Positions 1 through 7,975 are shown, numbered from the stretch's first letter. The stretch is DNA of 64,000 bases from Eubacterium sp. (GCA_022511265.1 JAFLRX010000003.1:61372-125371), one strand, 5' to 3'. The notes: a model not told the origin generated them from the letters alone. Made by a program: numbers and translations.

Positions 1-988
1 TGTTTTTTTCAGTTACTACCATAGTTACATTTGCCTGCGACTGCGACACACGCTCGAACCGCGTTACTTTGATATCTTCATCTGTGGCAGCTATCATATC
101 GGCAGAGATATTCTCCGCAAACTGACAATCCTGTAAATTTATCGTGTATTTTACGTTATTCCCGTTGATTGAAAGCGAGTCGGCGGAAAAATATGCCGCC
201 GGTGAAACGACCCTTATGCTGGCAGACACATCCTGCGGTGCGTCTACCACCGCCGTATGGCTGACGGTGATCTTTCCGGTCTTGATGTAATCGGAATTGA
301 TATTGTCAATAGTAAAAGACAACGTGTTTTCACCTATACGCTCAAAACCGCCGATATCACTGTTTTTAAAGCTGCCGGAGAGAACAATATCATCAGCGCT
401 TATATCCTCAGTGAATACGCTGGTATCAAGCGTCAGCCTTATCCGTACCGGCACGGCATCAGAGGTTATCTGAGAAACATCCGACACCAAAGAGAAAGAC
501 GGATATCTTACGCCTACACCGGCGCACAGATATTTATTTTCGCTGTTACTTTCCCTGTCAAAAACTAAAATATAATTTGCCGGACGGTTACTGTCAAATT
601 CAGGGTCGGCAAAATCCACCGTCACCGACCTGGCGGAGTTTCTAGTAACATTTGAAGGGGTGATGTAATGCACATCATACTCGCTGTCTGTCAGCAGTAT
701 GCCTTTTTCCGAGTCTATTTCCGGCAGTACGTCGTCATTTATTACGCCATAGCATACGGTAATATCATCTATAGATATGCCCTCGTTAAAATCCGCCGTA
801 TCTGATAACACGTTAAGCGAAAATTCGCCTCTGGTGTTGTATACAAGAGTGCTGTCAGTCCTGACGCTCTCAAAGTATTCATCAGGCATGAGCTGCTGTA
901 TATCATCAGAAGAACAGCCAACAAGCGGGAGAACAAGAGCTATGCAAAGCAAAAGCGCAATGACAGCACGGATATTGATTTTTTTCAA
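1..988 (-). CDS. Secreted lipoprotein with repeated Ig-like units (3' end outside window)
   Basis: The reading frame is open from a TTG start at 988 down to base 1, so the C-terminus is missing; 329 codons are visible. The start follows a strong ribosome site (AAAGGAGGG, about 7 nt upstream). The N-terminus is a lipoprotein signal: KK, a hydrophobic core and the lipobox LVGC, so the protein should be lipid-anchored on the outer face of the membrane. Three stretches resemble one another (FNEGISIDDI, FTEDISADDI, FAENISADMI), suggesting tandem beta-sandwich (Ig-like) modules of roughly 100 residues. It lies 30 nt downstream of the transglutaminase-fold gene, probably in the same operon. I do not recognise a named family; an adhesive or wall-associated role is inference. 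Confidence 0.75.
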   Translation of the reverse strand, partial: MKKINIRAVIALLLCIALVLPLVGCSSDDIQQLMPDEYFESVRTDSTLVYNTRGEFSLNVLSDTADFNEGISIDDITVCYGVINDDVLPEIDSEKGILLTDSEYDVHYITPSNVTRNSARSVTVDFADPEFDSNRPANYILVFDRESNSENKYLCAGVGVRYPSFSLVSDVSQITSDAVPVRIRLTLDTSVFTEDISADDIVLSGSFKNSDIGGFERIGENTLSFTIDNINSDYIKTGKITVSHTAVVDAPQDVSASIRVVSPAAYFSADSLSINGNNVKYTINLQDCQFAENISADMIAATDEDIKVTRFERVSQSQANVTMVVTEKN

Positions 989-1018
989 GAGCGTCCCTCC
1001 TTTCAGCGTGATATATCA

Positions 1019-2314
1019 TCAATAGTAAAGCTCGTCGTAAACTTCTCCGAAATAATAGTACGAATAATTATAATACATGCTGTACGCTTCGGGTATTTCA
1101 TAGTAATTATATATTTCTTTACCGTTTTCTACATCGCCCTCGCGCGCTATCGGAGATATCTCACGATAACCGTATGTAGTGATGGTTTTATCGTCAACAT
1201 TGAAAAAGTCGCAGTATATTTCATCATTGTCGCCGTCGTCCCAGGTAAGATCGATGTGGTACCATTCGTTATCCATTTTTATCATGTTCCACATATGTGA
1301 AACGCCTTCGCTGTCTCCTACTATCAACAGGTTATCCAGTCCCATTCTCTGGCATACATATTCAAATGCGCGCGAGTACGATTCACACACGCCCTGACCG
1401 TTTACAAGTACGCCGTATGCCTCGTATATGTCCATCTCGTCGGTATCGTCGTAATAAACCGTTTTGCTGAGTATGCTGCGGTGTATCAGCACAAGATAAT
1501 CCATAAGCGACTTGCTGCCGTCCGCCTCGCTGAATATCTCGTCTACCCTTTGCTCGCACAGACGCTTGCGCAGTTCACATTCCGCCTCATTATAGGCGTA
1601 ATATATATTCACCTGTCTTACATCATCCTGTGTGCCCTTTTTGATATTGAGATAATTGGGTGCCTGAAACAGCATGGGGTTGTCGTAATTAAGTATAAAC
1701 ATTATCTTATTCAGCCGTGAAAAGCTTATCCCGTAATTACCGACGTCAAATTCTGTCTCAAAATTGCTTATCGCATCATACATTTTCTCATAAATATACT
1801 GATCGGTTTCATTCAGAGAATTATAGCCATAAGCATATTTATAGGATGTAGTGTCCTTGAAGATAACATACGAGCCCATTAATACTGTGGAAACCTTGCC
1901 GTTATTAAACGCGCGCACTGTTAAGAATGTATTTTCATCAATATATATGCCTGTGGCAGGGTCGTATTTTGTGCTGTTAATATCGGGGATAGTGCCGTCG
2001 GTGGTGTAATAAAGGTCATACTTGCTTTCCAGCATAACCGTCTGCGGCTTGCTGTAATATCCGGAGGAAACGCTAGAGGTAACATCGCAGACAAAATCCC
2101 CACTCATATCGTCTTCGCTGAACTGCGCAAGATAAGGCAGCTCAGCAGGGATATCAACGTTTTGTCTTATGTTGACATAATCCGCTTTTTCACGTTGAGA
2201 CATCTCCAACACCCCTATACTTGCGCCTGATAGAGGTCCTGAGGAAGGGATTATAAAAGTAGCGATTATCGCAAATATCAGTATCAGCGAGCCGAATGCC
2301 GACATTTTTATCAT
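1019..2314 (-). CDS. Membrane-anchored transglutaminase-like protein with chitobiase-type C-terminal-like domain
   Basis: 431 residues. Residues 7-23 form a signal anchor. Residues 78-150 (YYTTDGTIPD, LTVRAFNNGKVS) match the chitobiase/beta-hexosaminidase C-terminal-like fold often found in surface proteins. Residues 270-365 are a transglutaminase-like cysteine peptidase fold with a complete triad: Cys310 in GQGVCESYSRAF, His340 in SHMWNMI, Asp355 in HIDLTWDD. The C-terminus is tyrosine-rich. It lies 21 nt downstream of the dnaI-like gene, so it is cotranscribed with replication genes although it should act outside the membrane. Family members can be peptidases, transamidases or structural; the substrate cannot be read from sequence. 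A second protein of this fold is encoded at 15515-16753. Confidence 0.85.
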   Translation of the reverse strand: MIKMSAFGSLILIFAIIATFIIPSSGPLSGASIGVLEMSQREKADYVNIRQNVDIPAELPYLAQFSEDDMSGDFVCDVTSSVSSGYYSKPQTVMLESKYDLYYTTDGTIPDINSTKYDPATGIYIDENTFLTVRAFNNGKVSTVLMGSYVIFKDTTSYKYAYGYNSLNETDQYIYEKMYDAISNFETEFDVGNYGISFSRLNKIMFILNYDNPMLFQAPNYLNIKKGTQDDVRQVNIYYAYNEAECELRKRLCEQRVDEIFSEADGSKSLMDYLVLIHRSILSKTVYYDDTDEMDIYEAYGVLVNGQGVCESYSRAFEYVCQRMGLDNLLIVGDSEGVSHMWNMIKMDNEWYHIDLTWDDGDNDEIYCDFFNVDDKTITTYGYREISPIAREGDVENGKEIYNYYEIPEAYSMYYNYSYYYFGEVYDELYY

Positions 2315-2335
2315 TGTTTACTCCTCCGTAAAAGG

Positions 2336-3319
2336 TTAAGAACGCTTGGAAACTCTTATATCACTGCCGACAAACAACATTCTTTTCATTGACAGCAATC
2401 TGCTTGCAATGCGGTCGGTATATCTTTGCACAAGTTCCTCTGACGTAAGATTTGTACTCACTATAGTCGGTCTGCCGAAATTCAGTCTGGTATTGATAAT
2501 ATCATATAAAGTCGAGATATAGAACTGCGTGCTAAATTCCGCACCGAGGTCGTCCAGCACCAAAAGGTCGCACTCTTTAACGGTAAAGATAACATCAGCG
2601 TCGTCCTCCCTGCGGTCAAAATGCGCGGTCTCTATTCTCCTAAGCAAATCCGGAACAGAGCCGTATACCACGGAATATTCCTTCTCTATAACCTTTTTGG
2701 CAATAGCAAGCGACAAATGTGTTTTACCAAGACCGGTGCCGCCGCTCATAAATACAGACTCATACGGCAGGTGAAAATTTTCCGCGTATTTCTCACAGCT
2801 GCGCAGGTTTTGCTCCATTATGTTTCTCGGAGAAAGTCCGCCCAGCTTTGGATCTTTTATGTCACTGTAATATTTCAGTTCAAAGCTGTCAAAGGTGCTC
2901 AACCCTATCGGCAGACTTTCGCTCAGCTTTTTCGCAGCAATCTGTCTTAGCAGCTCATGAAAGCATTCGCAGCGTCCGTTTTCACCTATACCTGTATCCT
3001 TACATTTCTGACAGGTATATATTTCGTCAAGATAATCCGCCGGATAACCGTTTTTCGTAAGCAGCTCCGCCAGCTTATCCTGCATGGAAAGATTTTCTTC
3101 TTTCAGCTTTTCTACTCTCTGCGCAACATTTTCATCACGGTCGAGTATTATTTTAGCCAGCTTGTCGATCGTACCCGCAAGCTGCTCGACCAGCTCTGCG
3201 GCAGCCGGCAGCTTATCGTTTATCTCCTGCGCGCGTCTATTTTCTTCCAAACTGTTGTCAAAGCGCCTTTTGTCTATTACCCTTTGAGCCTCATCATAAT
3301 ACGCGGACGGATATGACAT
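2336..3319 (-). CDS. dnaI: DnaI/DnaC-like replicative helicase loader ATPase
   Basis: 327 residues. The N-terminal half is coiled (about 40-90) and followed by a cysteine cluster at residues 103-119 (CQKC ... CEC), like the zinc-binding N-domain of DnaI. The C-terminal AAA+ domain has Walker A GGTGLGKT (Lys199) and Walker B LLVLDDLG (Asp256/257). Such ATPases load the DnaB-type replicative helicase on DNA at initiation and fork restart. The start codon is 2 nt from the stop of dnaD, implying translational coupling; the DnaD-DnaI pair is the typical Firmicutes arrangement. Some annotations would call it only 'ATP-binding protein'. Confidence 0.88.
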   Translation of the reverse strand: MSYPSAYYDEAQRVIDKRRFDNSLEENRRAQEINDKLPAAAELVEQLAGTIDKLAKIILDRDENVAQRVEKLKEENLSMQDKLAELLTKNGYPADYLDEIYTCQKCKDTGIGENGRCECFHELLRQIAAKKLSESLPIGLSTFDSFELKYYSDIKDPKLGGLSPRNIMEQNLRSCEKYAENFHLPYESVFMSGGTGLGKTHLSLAIAKKVIEKEYSVVYGSVPDLLRRIETAHFDRREDDADVIFTVKECDLLVLDDLGAEFSTQFYISTLYDIINTRLNFGRPTIVSTNLTSEELVQRYTDRIASRLLSMKRMLFVGSDIRVSKRS

Positions 3320-3321
3320 AT

Positions 3322-4332
3322 CTATTCTCCTTTTTTATAATCATCAAGAACACTCTGATAAACAGCTGAAACATCAAGAGAAGAATTTTTAGATGTTTTT
3401 CCGTTCTTCCTCTCCTCATTTACCTGCTCTACAGTGGATATTCCTTTTTCATACCAGTTCTCCAACACCTTACTTATGTACGGGAACGAGCATTTTCCCT
3501 TGGCATTGATATTGATATCATAGGCAGCCTTTATAACATCAGGCGAAAAACCCCACTCGTTTATCCACAGCGCGGAAAAATCCTTTTCCTTCTGCGACAT
3601 CGCCCTGTCAAGCCCAAATAAAGATTTGACGGTATTTTCCGCATTATGCTGTGTTTGCAGCTTGCTGACGTATTCCTCTGCTTCGGAAAGGGTTGTTACT
3701 TCTTTCTCTACCCAGTCCATCGCTGCGGTTTTCATATACGCAGGAGAAGTCTTTCCGATTAAAAAGCAGTAATCCACCAGCATAAGCGCCACCTCGGCAG
3801 GCAGCCCTATATGCTCGGTTATCGTCACCAGCGCGTTTTGCTCTGCATGCTTTAACGGTCTGCCGTACAGTTTTTCGCACACCTTAAAAAGATAATTAAG
3901 CTTATCATCCGCCTTGACTGTGTCCGCGATCTGCGACGGAGAAAATTCCGGCGATCTCAGCGCCGCCGCACGCGTTACAGCAAGCTGAGCCTTTTGCAGG
4001 TCGCTTTCCTTGCTTTCACTCAACGGGAGGAAAGTCGCCTGCTCATACACAGCATCAGGTTTTGAATTGTCTGCCGCCGGTAGATACTCGCCGCCGCTGT
4101 TTTTCAGCAGACCCTGCTGCTCCCAAAAAATAAAAGCGTCTGATACATCTTCTTCTTTCATATAAAGAGCCTGCGCGATTTCCGCGGCGTCAAGCTCTCG
4201 CCCGCTGTGCCGCAAAAAATACAGCAGCACTTTGACCGAGCTGCCGCCCGCTATCTTTATATATTTATCAACAACGTCGGACGGGACCGCAAACACGCTG
4301 CCCCAGCTGCCGAGATTTATTTTATAGCCCAT
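3322..4332 (-). CDS. dnaD: DnaD-domain replication initiation protein
   Basis: 336 residues. The N-terminal part (1-75) resembles a winged-helix DDBH1 domain. Residues 170-245 contain the DDBH2 region (LKHAEQNALVTITEHIGLP then YMKTAAMDWVEKEV). A second similar helical block precedes a linker and a short C-terminal tail, KNSSLDVSAVYQSVLDDYK (315-333). DnaD proteins bind and remodel origin DNA and recruit the helicase-loader complex. It is the first gene of the operon behind a near-consensus promoter. Its C-terminal tail is almost repeated in the prophage replication protein at 61546-62283, pointing to a shared binding partner. Confidence 0.88.
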   Translation of the reverse strand: MGYKINLGSWGSVFAVPSDVVDKYIKIAGGSSVKVLLYFLRHSGRELDAAEIAQALYMKEEDVSDAFIFWEQQGLLKNSGGEYLPAADNSKPDAVYEQATFLPLSESKESDLQKAQLAVTRAAALRSPEFSPSQIADTVKADDKLNYLFKVCEKLYGRPLKHAEQNALVTITEHIGLPAEVALMLVDYCFLIGKTSPAYMKTAAMDWVEKEVTTLSEAEEYVSKLQTQHNAENTVKSLFGLDRAMSQKEKDFSALWINEWGFSPDVIKAAYDININAKGKCSFPYISKVLENWYEKGISTVEQVNEERKNGKTSKNSSLDVSAVYQSVLDDYKKGE

Positions 4333-4369
4333 TTTTTCACCGTCTTATGAATTATTACATATATATTTT

Positions 4370-4398
4370 ATTTTACCATAAATCACTGTCAATGTCAA
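4370..4398 (-). promoter_or_regulatory. SigA promoter of the dnaD-dnaI operon
   Basis: On the minus strand, TTGACA (4398-4393), 17-nt spacer, TAAAAT (4375-4370), about 38 nt before the dnaD start. It begins right after the terminator of the upstream non-coding RNA, so the operon has its own promoter. Confidence 0.8.
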
Positions 4399-4403
4399 TT
4401 AAA

Positions 4404-4438
4404 ACAAAAAACAACAGGCTTTGAATTTCTTCAAAGCC
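4404..4438 (-). terminator. Intrinsic terminator of the large ncRNA
   Basis: Minus-strand stem GGCTTTGAA / TTCAAAGCC with a 4-nt loop, followed by TGTTGTTTTTTG. It ends the non-coding transcript that starts near 4960. Confidence 0.85.
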
Positions 4439-4960
4439 CGGTACATATTCTATTGTATTTTCCGTAAAGCTACGGAGTTGAAGTAATCAGGTCATTGGAG
4501 TGTACCTCACAAATTTATTACAGCCTTTGCTGTTTGAGGTTCACGCTGTCATGCGAAACCTCTTTTCGCTGAAACTTCACTGATCATTTCAATCACCCTG
4601 CCTTTACTGTATCGTGGGATCGTATATATAAACGCTCTCGCGGTAAAGTGCAGATACATCTGCATATGAATGACTGATTTATCCTTATCTCAACCTGTCG
4701 ACCTCATCCTATCGGGTAATCCCGTCACTGAAATGTTATATGATTGCCGTTAGAGCATATCATAAAGTTATTTCCTATTTGGTCCGAGTCTCGACAGACT
4801 GGGATTCGGATACTGCTTCCTGTGCCATCGGACTCGCCTCCTTGCCGACATAAATTTGTATACAGTTTCCGTATTATATACATTGAGCATCCTGCGCTTT
4901 ATATAAGTAAAGAGTAAGCACCAAGCCGTTTGCTCTGTCTGGGGACTTTATCTTTCCCTT
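4404..4960 (-). ncRNA. Large structured non-coding RNA, about 560 nt, family unidentified
   Basis: No plausible ORF lies between 4404 and 4960, yet the stretch has its own strong promoter (4967-4995) and ends in an intrinsic terminator. Several local helices are visible on the minus strand: AGTCT-GTCG-AGACT, GCAGA-TGTA-TCTGC, CAGC-AAAG-GCTG, CCGTA-GCTT-TACGG, TACGG-AAA-CTGTA inside a TGTATA/TATACA stem, and a GAGGTT/AACCTC stem enclosing CGC/GCG. I looked for RNase P, tmRNA and SRP signature sequences and did not find them. The size is close to large ornate RNAs such as ROOL or OLE, but I cannot confirm membership. Confidence 0.65.
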
Positions 4961-4966
4961 GACTAT

Positions 4967-4995
4967 ATGATACCACAAACAAAGATAAAAGTCAA
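4967..4995 (-). promoter_or_regulatory. Strong SigA promoter of the large ncRNA
   Basis: Minus strand TTGACT (4995-4990), exactly 17 nt, TATCAT (4972-4967); the predicted transcription start is near 4960. The nearest coding start downstream is dnaD at 4332, beyond a terminator, so the promoter serves a non-coding transcript. Confidence 0.8.
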
Positions 4996-5123
4996 TAACA
5001 ATGTTGAAAATTTTTGTATAAATCAACTAACATCTTTTTGTTTGAATTGCATAATGTTACACACGTTACATTTATAGACCTCTCTGCACCGAATAAATCA
5101 GCTTGTATAGCACAAAATACCTC

Positions 5124-5152
5124 TTGACAACAACGGCTTTTTAGTGTAGAAT
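5124..5152 (+). promoter_or_regulatory. SigA promoter of the DUF1292 gene
   Basis: TTGACA (5124-5129), 17-nt spacer, TAGAAT (5147-5152), 48 nt before the ATG at 5200. It is divergent from the ncRNA promoter. Confidence 0.75.
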
Positions 5153-5199
5153 TATAACAAATAACAGCGGTATGAATATACTGAGAAAGGAAAGCCGAT

Positions 5200-5529
5200 A
5201 TGTCTGAGTCTGAGAAAATCACAAATGAAGAAGAAGACTATGATTTTGAACTTATTGATCTTGAGGACGAAGAAGGCAATACGGTCACCTTTGAAGTTTT
5301 TTACCGTCTTGAGGTTGACGGCGCGGTTTATTACGCGCTTACCCCGTATTCTGAAGATGAGAACAGCGACTCGGACGAGGACGAGGATGAGGTAGTTTTC
5401 CTTAAGGAAATGGAGAACGACGGCGAGAAATACCTTGACACCATCGACAGCGATGAAGAATATGACCGCGCTGCCGAGGCGTTTTTCGAGTTATTCTCCG
5501 AGATGTTCGACTACGAGGAAAACGAATAA
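5200..5529 (+). CDS. DUF1292 family acidic protein
   Basis: 109 residues, very acidic. Residues 16-50 carry the DUF1292 core (FELIDLEDEEGNTVTFEV ... YYALTPY), with an extra run of Asp/Glu around residues 52-70. The ribosome site GAAAGGA precedes ATG 5200. DUF1292 proteins are small cytoplasmic Firmicutes proteins of unknown role, often near ruvX and the IreB gene; here ruvX is far away (43450-43890). It appears monocistronic. Confidence 0.85.
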   Translation: MSESEKITNEEEDYDFELIDLEDEEGNTVTFEVFYRLEVDGAVYYALTPYSEDENSDSDEDEDEVVFLKEMENDGEKYLDTIDSDEEYDRAAEAFFELFSEMFDYEENE

Positions 5530-5546
5530 TCTGTCAATTTACTGCC

Positions 5547-5575
5547 TTGTGCGTTTAAGTATGAATGTATATGAT
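5547..5575 (+). promoter_or_regulatory. Probable promoter of a small structured RNA
   Basis: TTGTGC (5547-5552), 17 nt, TATGAT (5570-5575). The -35 is weak and the -10 good. It directs transcription into a hairpin-rich stretch that ends in a terminator at 5734-5769. Confidence 0.45.
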
Positions 5576-5581
5576 CCAACA

Positions 5582-5769
5582 AATATTAATAGGGATTTCG
5601 CCTCCGGGCGCGGATTGCAGACCTCCCGCTTTCGCGGACGAAGGGAGCGTGAACCGCTCGGGAGAAATTAACCCACCGTACTGTTGTGCGGGTTTTATCT
5701 TCATACCACGGCAAGGTGGTTCTTAAAAATAATCGGGCTGTTGCTTTCGCGGCAGCCCGTCATTATTTA
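5582..5769 (+). ncRNA. Structured RNA, about 190 nt, family uncertain
   Basis: Between DUF1292 and the TSUP pair there is no gene but clear RNA structure. A long arm is formed by CTCC..GCGG near 5600 pairing with CCGC..GGAG near 5655, containing an inner CTCCC/GGGAG stem. Then come the hairpin CCGTAC-TGTT-GTGCGG with flanking CCC/GGG, the hairpin ACCAC-GGCAA-GGTGG, and finally a terminator. The phrase CTTCATACCAC..GGTGG is reminiscent of part of 6S RNA, but the overall fold does not look like the 6S rod. It could be a free regulatory RNA or a riboswitch whose terminator controls the TSUP genes. Confidence 0.5.
5734..5769 (+). terminator. Intrinsic terminator after the structured RNA
   Basis: Stem CGGGCTG..TGC / GCG..CAGCCCG with loop TTTC (5734-5759), then a T-rich tail TCATTATTTA. 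Bases 5770-5880 hold no gene, only an imperfect 'aacagtgaagagtgaat' stretch plus the palindrome GCGGCTACGCCGC, resembling decayed dispersed-repeat sequence. Confidence 0.6.
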
Positions 5770-5923
5770 ATGTAAAAAGTAACAGTGAAGAGTGAATAGG
5801 TGTGGTGCGGCTACGCCGCAATTGAATAATCCTGCGACAACAGTACATTTCTTTATTTATGCAAAACACTGCTCATAATGCATAAACCGCCCCTGCAATC
5901 AAAAAATATCATCAGGTGATGAT

Positions 5924-6274
5924 ATGAAAAAATCCGTAAACTATCTGCTCGGCGGGCTGTGCGGGGTGCTGAACGGGCTGTTCGGTTCGGGCGGCGGCGT
6001 GGTCGCCGTCCCCTGCCTTGAAAAAAGCGGACTTGAGGCAAAAAAGGCTCATGCCACATCGGTTGCGCTGATTTTTATACTGAGTATGTTTACTACGGCA
6101 CTGTATTTTGTTCAAGGCAAGATCGACATTGCTCTGGCATGGGATTATATCCCGTGGGGACTGGGAGGCTCGATAGCGGGCGCAATGCTGCTTAATAGGA
6201 TACCAAATTCCCTGCTGCGGCGGGTGTTCGGTATAATGATACTGGTCAGTGCGGTCAGGATACTGCTGTCGTGA
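5924..6274 (+). CDS. TSUP (TauE/SafE) family permease, first half-size subunit
   Basis: 116 residues, with about four membrane segments and the family signature GLFGSGGGVVAVP at 19-31. TSUP proteins export sulfite or other small anions and are normally about 250 residues with two such repeats; this is one half. The ribosome site AGGTGATG lies just before ATG 5924. The stop overlaps the GTG start of the next gene, which encodes the other half, so the two are translationally coupled and probably form a heterodimer in the cytoplasmic membrane. The substrate is unknown. Confidence 0.8.
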   Translation: MKKSVNYLLGGLCGVLNGLFGSGGGVVAVPCLEKSGLEAKKAHATSVALIFILSMFTTALYFVQGKIDIALAWDYIPWGLGGSIAGAMLLNRIPNSLLRRVFGIMILVSAVRILLS

Positions 6275-6639
6275 ATATAATAATAGGACTGCTCACCGGG
6301 GCGGCTGCGTCAATGGGGCTGGGCGGCGGTTTTATCTTTCTGATATACCTGTCAGCGTTCACCGATACGCCGCAGGATATTGCGCAGGGTGCGAATCTTC
6401 TGTTCTTTCTGCCGATAGCGTTGCTGTCCCTGATAATACACGCAAAAAATAAACTGATAGATTGGAAAATCATAAAGCTCTACGGATTTTTTGGACTGAT
6501 AGGCGCGGCGGCAGGTAGCATTGCGGGTATGTATATTGACGCAAGTCTACTGCGAAAGCTGTTTGCGGTGTTGCTGATTGCAGTTGGGATAAAAGAAATA
6601 TTTCATAAGAATAAAGAAAAAACGCCAGAGAGCAAGTGA
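6271..6639 (+). CDS. TSUP (TauE/SafE) family permease, second half-size subunit
   Basis: 122 residues starting at GTG 6271, overlapping the previous stop (GTGA). It has about four membrane helices and a diverged signature GAAASMGLGGGFIFL near residue 8. It complements the preceding half to give a full TSUP transporter. The end of the frame lies inside a terminator hairpin shared with the convergent rarA gene. Confidence 0.8.
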   Translation: MNIIIGLLTGAAASMGLGGGFIFLIYLSAFTDTPQDIAQGANLLFFLPIALLSLIIHAKNKLIDWKIIKLYGFFGLIGAAAGSIAGMYIDASLLRKLFAVLLIAVGIKEIFHKNKEKTPESK

Positions 6640-6654
6640 TCTCCGACGTTTTTG
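6617..6654. terminator. Bidirectional terminator between TSUP pair and rarA
   Basis: AAAACG.C.GAGA .. TCTC.G.CGTTTT with T-runs on both strands; it lies between two convergent genes. Confidence 0.7.
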
Positions 6655-7905
6655 TCATTTCTTTCCTTTTATCATATCCCGATAAGCCTTTGCCTGTTGC
6701 TCCAGCTTGTTCTCACCGAATTCATAATAAACCCTGTCCTTTATCTCGTCCGGCAGGTATTGCTGCTCGACATAGTGATTAGGGAAATTATGCGGATAAA
6801 GATAATGCTGCCCTTTTACCTTTACACCCTCTCCGTCGTAGTGTACGTTTTGCAGATGGCGCGGGAAATCGCCGGTGTTGCCCTTTTCAATATCAGCAAG
6901 TGCGGCGGATATAGCATTGACGCCGCTGTTGGATTTCGGCGAGGTGCAAAGCAGTATAACCGCGTCGGCAAGCGGTATCTTCGCCTCCGGCAACCCCAGC
7001 TGCAAGGCGCTGTCAACGCACGCCTTTACTATCGGGATAGCCAGCGGATACGCAAGCCCGATATCCTCGCTGGCGGTAACCAGCAGTCTTCGGCAGAGCG
7101 AGGTGATATCCCCCGCTGCGATAAGCCGCGCCATATAATGCAGCGCAGCATTCTCATCCGAGCCGCGGATAGACTTCTGAAACGCCGACAATATATCATA
7201 ATGCTTGTCCCCGTCACGGTCATAACTCATACTGCTCTTTTGGGTCAGCAGTTGGGCGGTCTCCATGGTGATGTTGTTGTTCTCGCAGGACAGCGCACAC
7301 AGCTCGACGGTGTTTACCGCCTTGCGGACATCGCCGCCGCAGCCGTAGGCGATATGTTCTACCACCTCATCGCTTGCAGAAAATTCGCAGCCCAACTCTT
7401 CCCCCATAAGGGTCAGCGCACGGCGCACCGCAGGCTCTATCTCCTTTGCGGTCACCGGCTTGAATTCAAACACCGTACATCTCGATAACACCGCATTGTA
7501 TACATAAAAATACGGATTTTCGGTGGTGGACGCTATAAGGGTTATATCTCCGGTCTCAAGATATTCAAGCAAGGTCTGCTGCTGCTTTTTGTTAAGATAC
7601 TGTATCTCGTCTAAAAACAGCAATATACCATTCGCCGCGCTGAAAGTGCCGAGATTTGCCACGATCTCCTTTATATCCGCGGTAGACGCCTGCGTACCGT
7701 TAAGACGGTACAGGCTCATGCTGGTCTGCTTGGCTATGATATTCGCGACTGTTGTCTTGCCTACGCCGGACGTGCCGTAAAATATCATGTTGGGTATCTT
7801 TCCCTTTGTGATGATATTGTACAGCGGTCTGCCCTTTGCGAGGATGTGGCTTTGCCCCACCACATCGTCCAGCGTCTGCGGACGTATTCTATCAGCTAAC
7901 GGCAT
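6655..7905 (-). CDS. rarA: Replication-associated recombination protein A (RarA/MgsA) AAA+ ATPase
   Basis: 416 residues, full length for the family. It begins PLADRIRPQTLDDVVGQ, has Walker A GTSGVGKTT (about 45-53), Walker B LFLDEIQ, sensor/arginine-finger region LSRCTVFEF, and the C-terminal MgsA/YrvN tetramerisation domain (DLGLAYPLAIPIV-like, PHNFPNHYVEQQYLP). It acts at stalled replication forks with SSB. It is the last gene of the prs-side operon, separated from prs by a terminator-like hairpin. Confidence 0.93.
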   Translation of the reverse strand: MPLADRIRPQTLDDVVGQSHILAKGRPLYNIITKGKIPNMIFYGTSGVGKTTVANIIAKQTSMSLYRLNGTQASTADIKEIVANLGTFSAANGILLFLDEIQYLNKKQQQTLLEYLETGDITLIASTTENPYFYVYNAVLSRCTVFEFKPVTAKEIEPAVRRALTLMGEELGCEFSASDEVVEHIAYGCGGDVRKAVNTVELCALSCENNNITMETAQLLTQKSSMSYDRDGDKHYDILSAFQKSIRGSDENAALHYMARLIAAGDITSLCRRLLVTASEDIGLAYPLAIPIVKACVDSALQLGLPEAKIPLADAVILLCTSPKSNSGVNAISAALADIEKGNTGDFPRHLQNVHYDGEGVKVKGQHYLYPHNFPNHYVEQQYLPDEIKDRVYYEFGENKLEQQAKAYRDMIKGKK

Positions 7906-7924
7906 AGTTTCACCCTTTCAAAAT

Positions 7925-7965
7925 ATTTACATTCCCGCCGAAACAAGTACAGCGGGAATGTAAAT
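7925..7965. terminator. Strong hairpin between prs and rarA
   Basis: Perfect 14-bp stem ATTTACATTCCCGC (7925-7938) / GCGGGAATGTAAAT (7952-7965). The minus strand continues ATTTTG, so termination downstream of prs is plausible though the U-run is modest; some readthrough into rarA is likely. Confidence 0.6.
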
Positions 7966-7975
7966 GTTTTTATAA

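Noticed and set aside
4404..4960. RNase P RNA, tmRNA or SRP RNA as identity of the large ncRNA
   Set aside because: The GAGGAAAGTCC core, the tmRNA T-arm and the SRP GGAAGGAAGCAGC loop are not found; only a short GGAAGCAG coincidence exists.
4992..5222. Minus-strand reading frame of 76 codons
   Set aside because: It covers the ncRNA and DUF1292 promoters and has no ribosome site or recognisable protein features.
6652..7488. Long plus-strand open frame opposite rarA
   Set aside because: It is the antisense shadow of the clearly conserved RarA gene.
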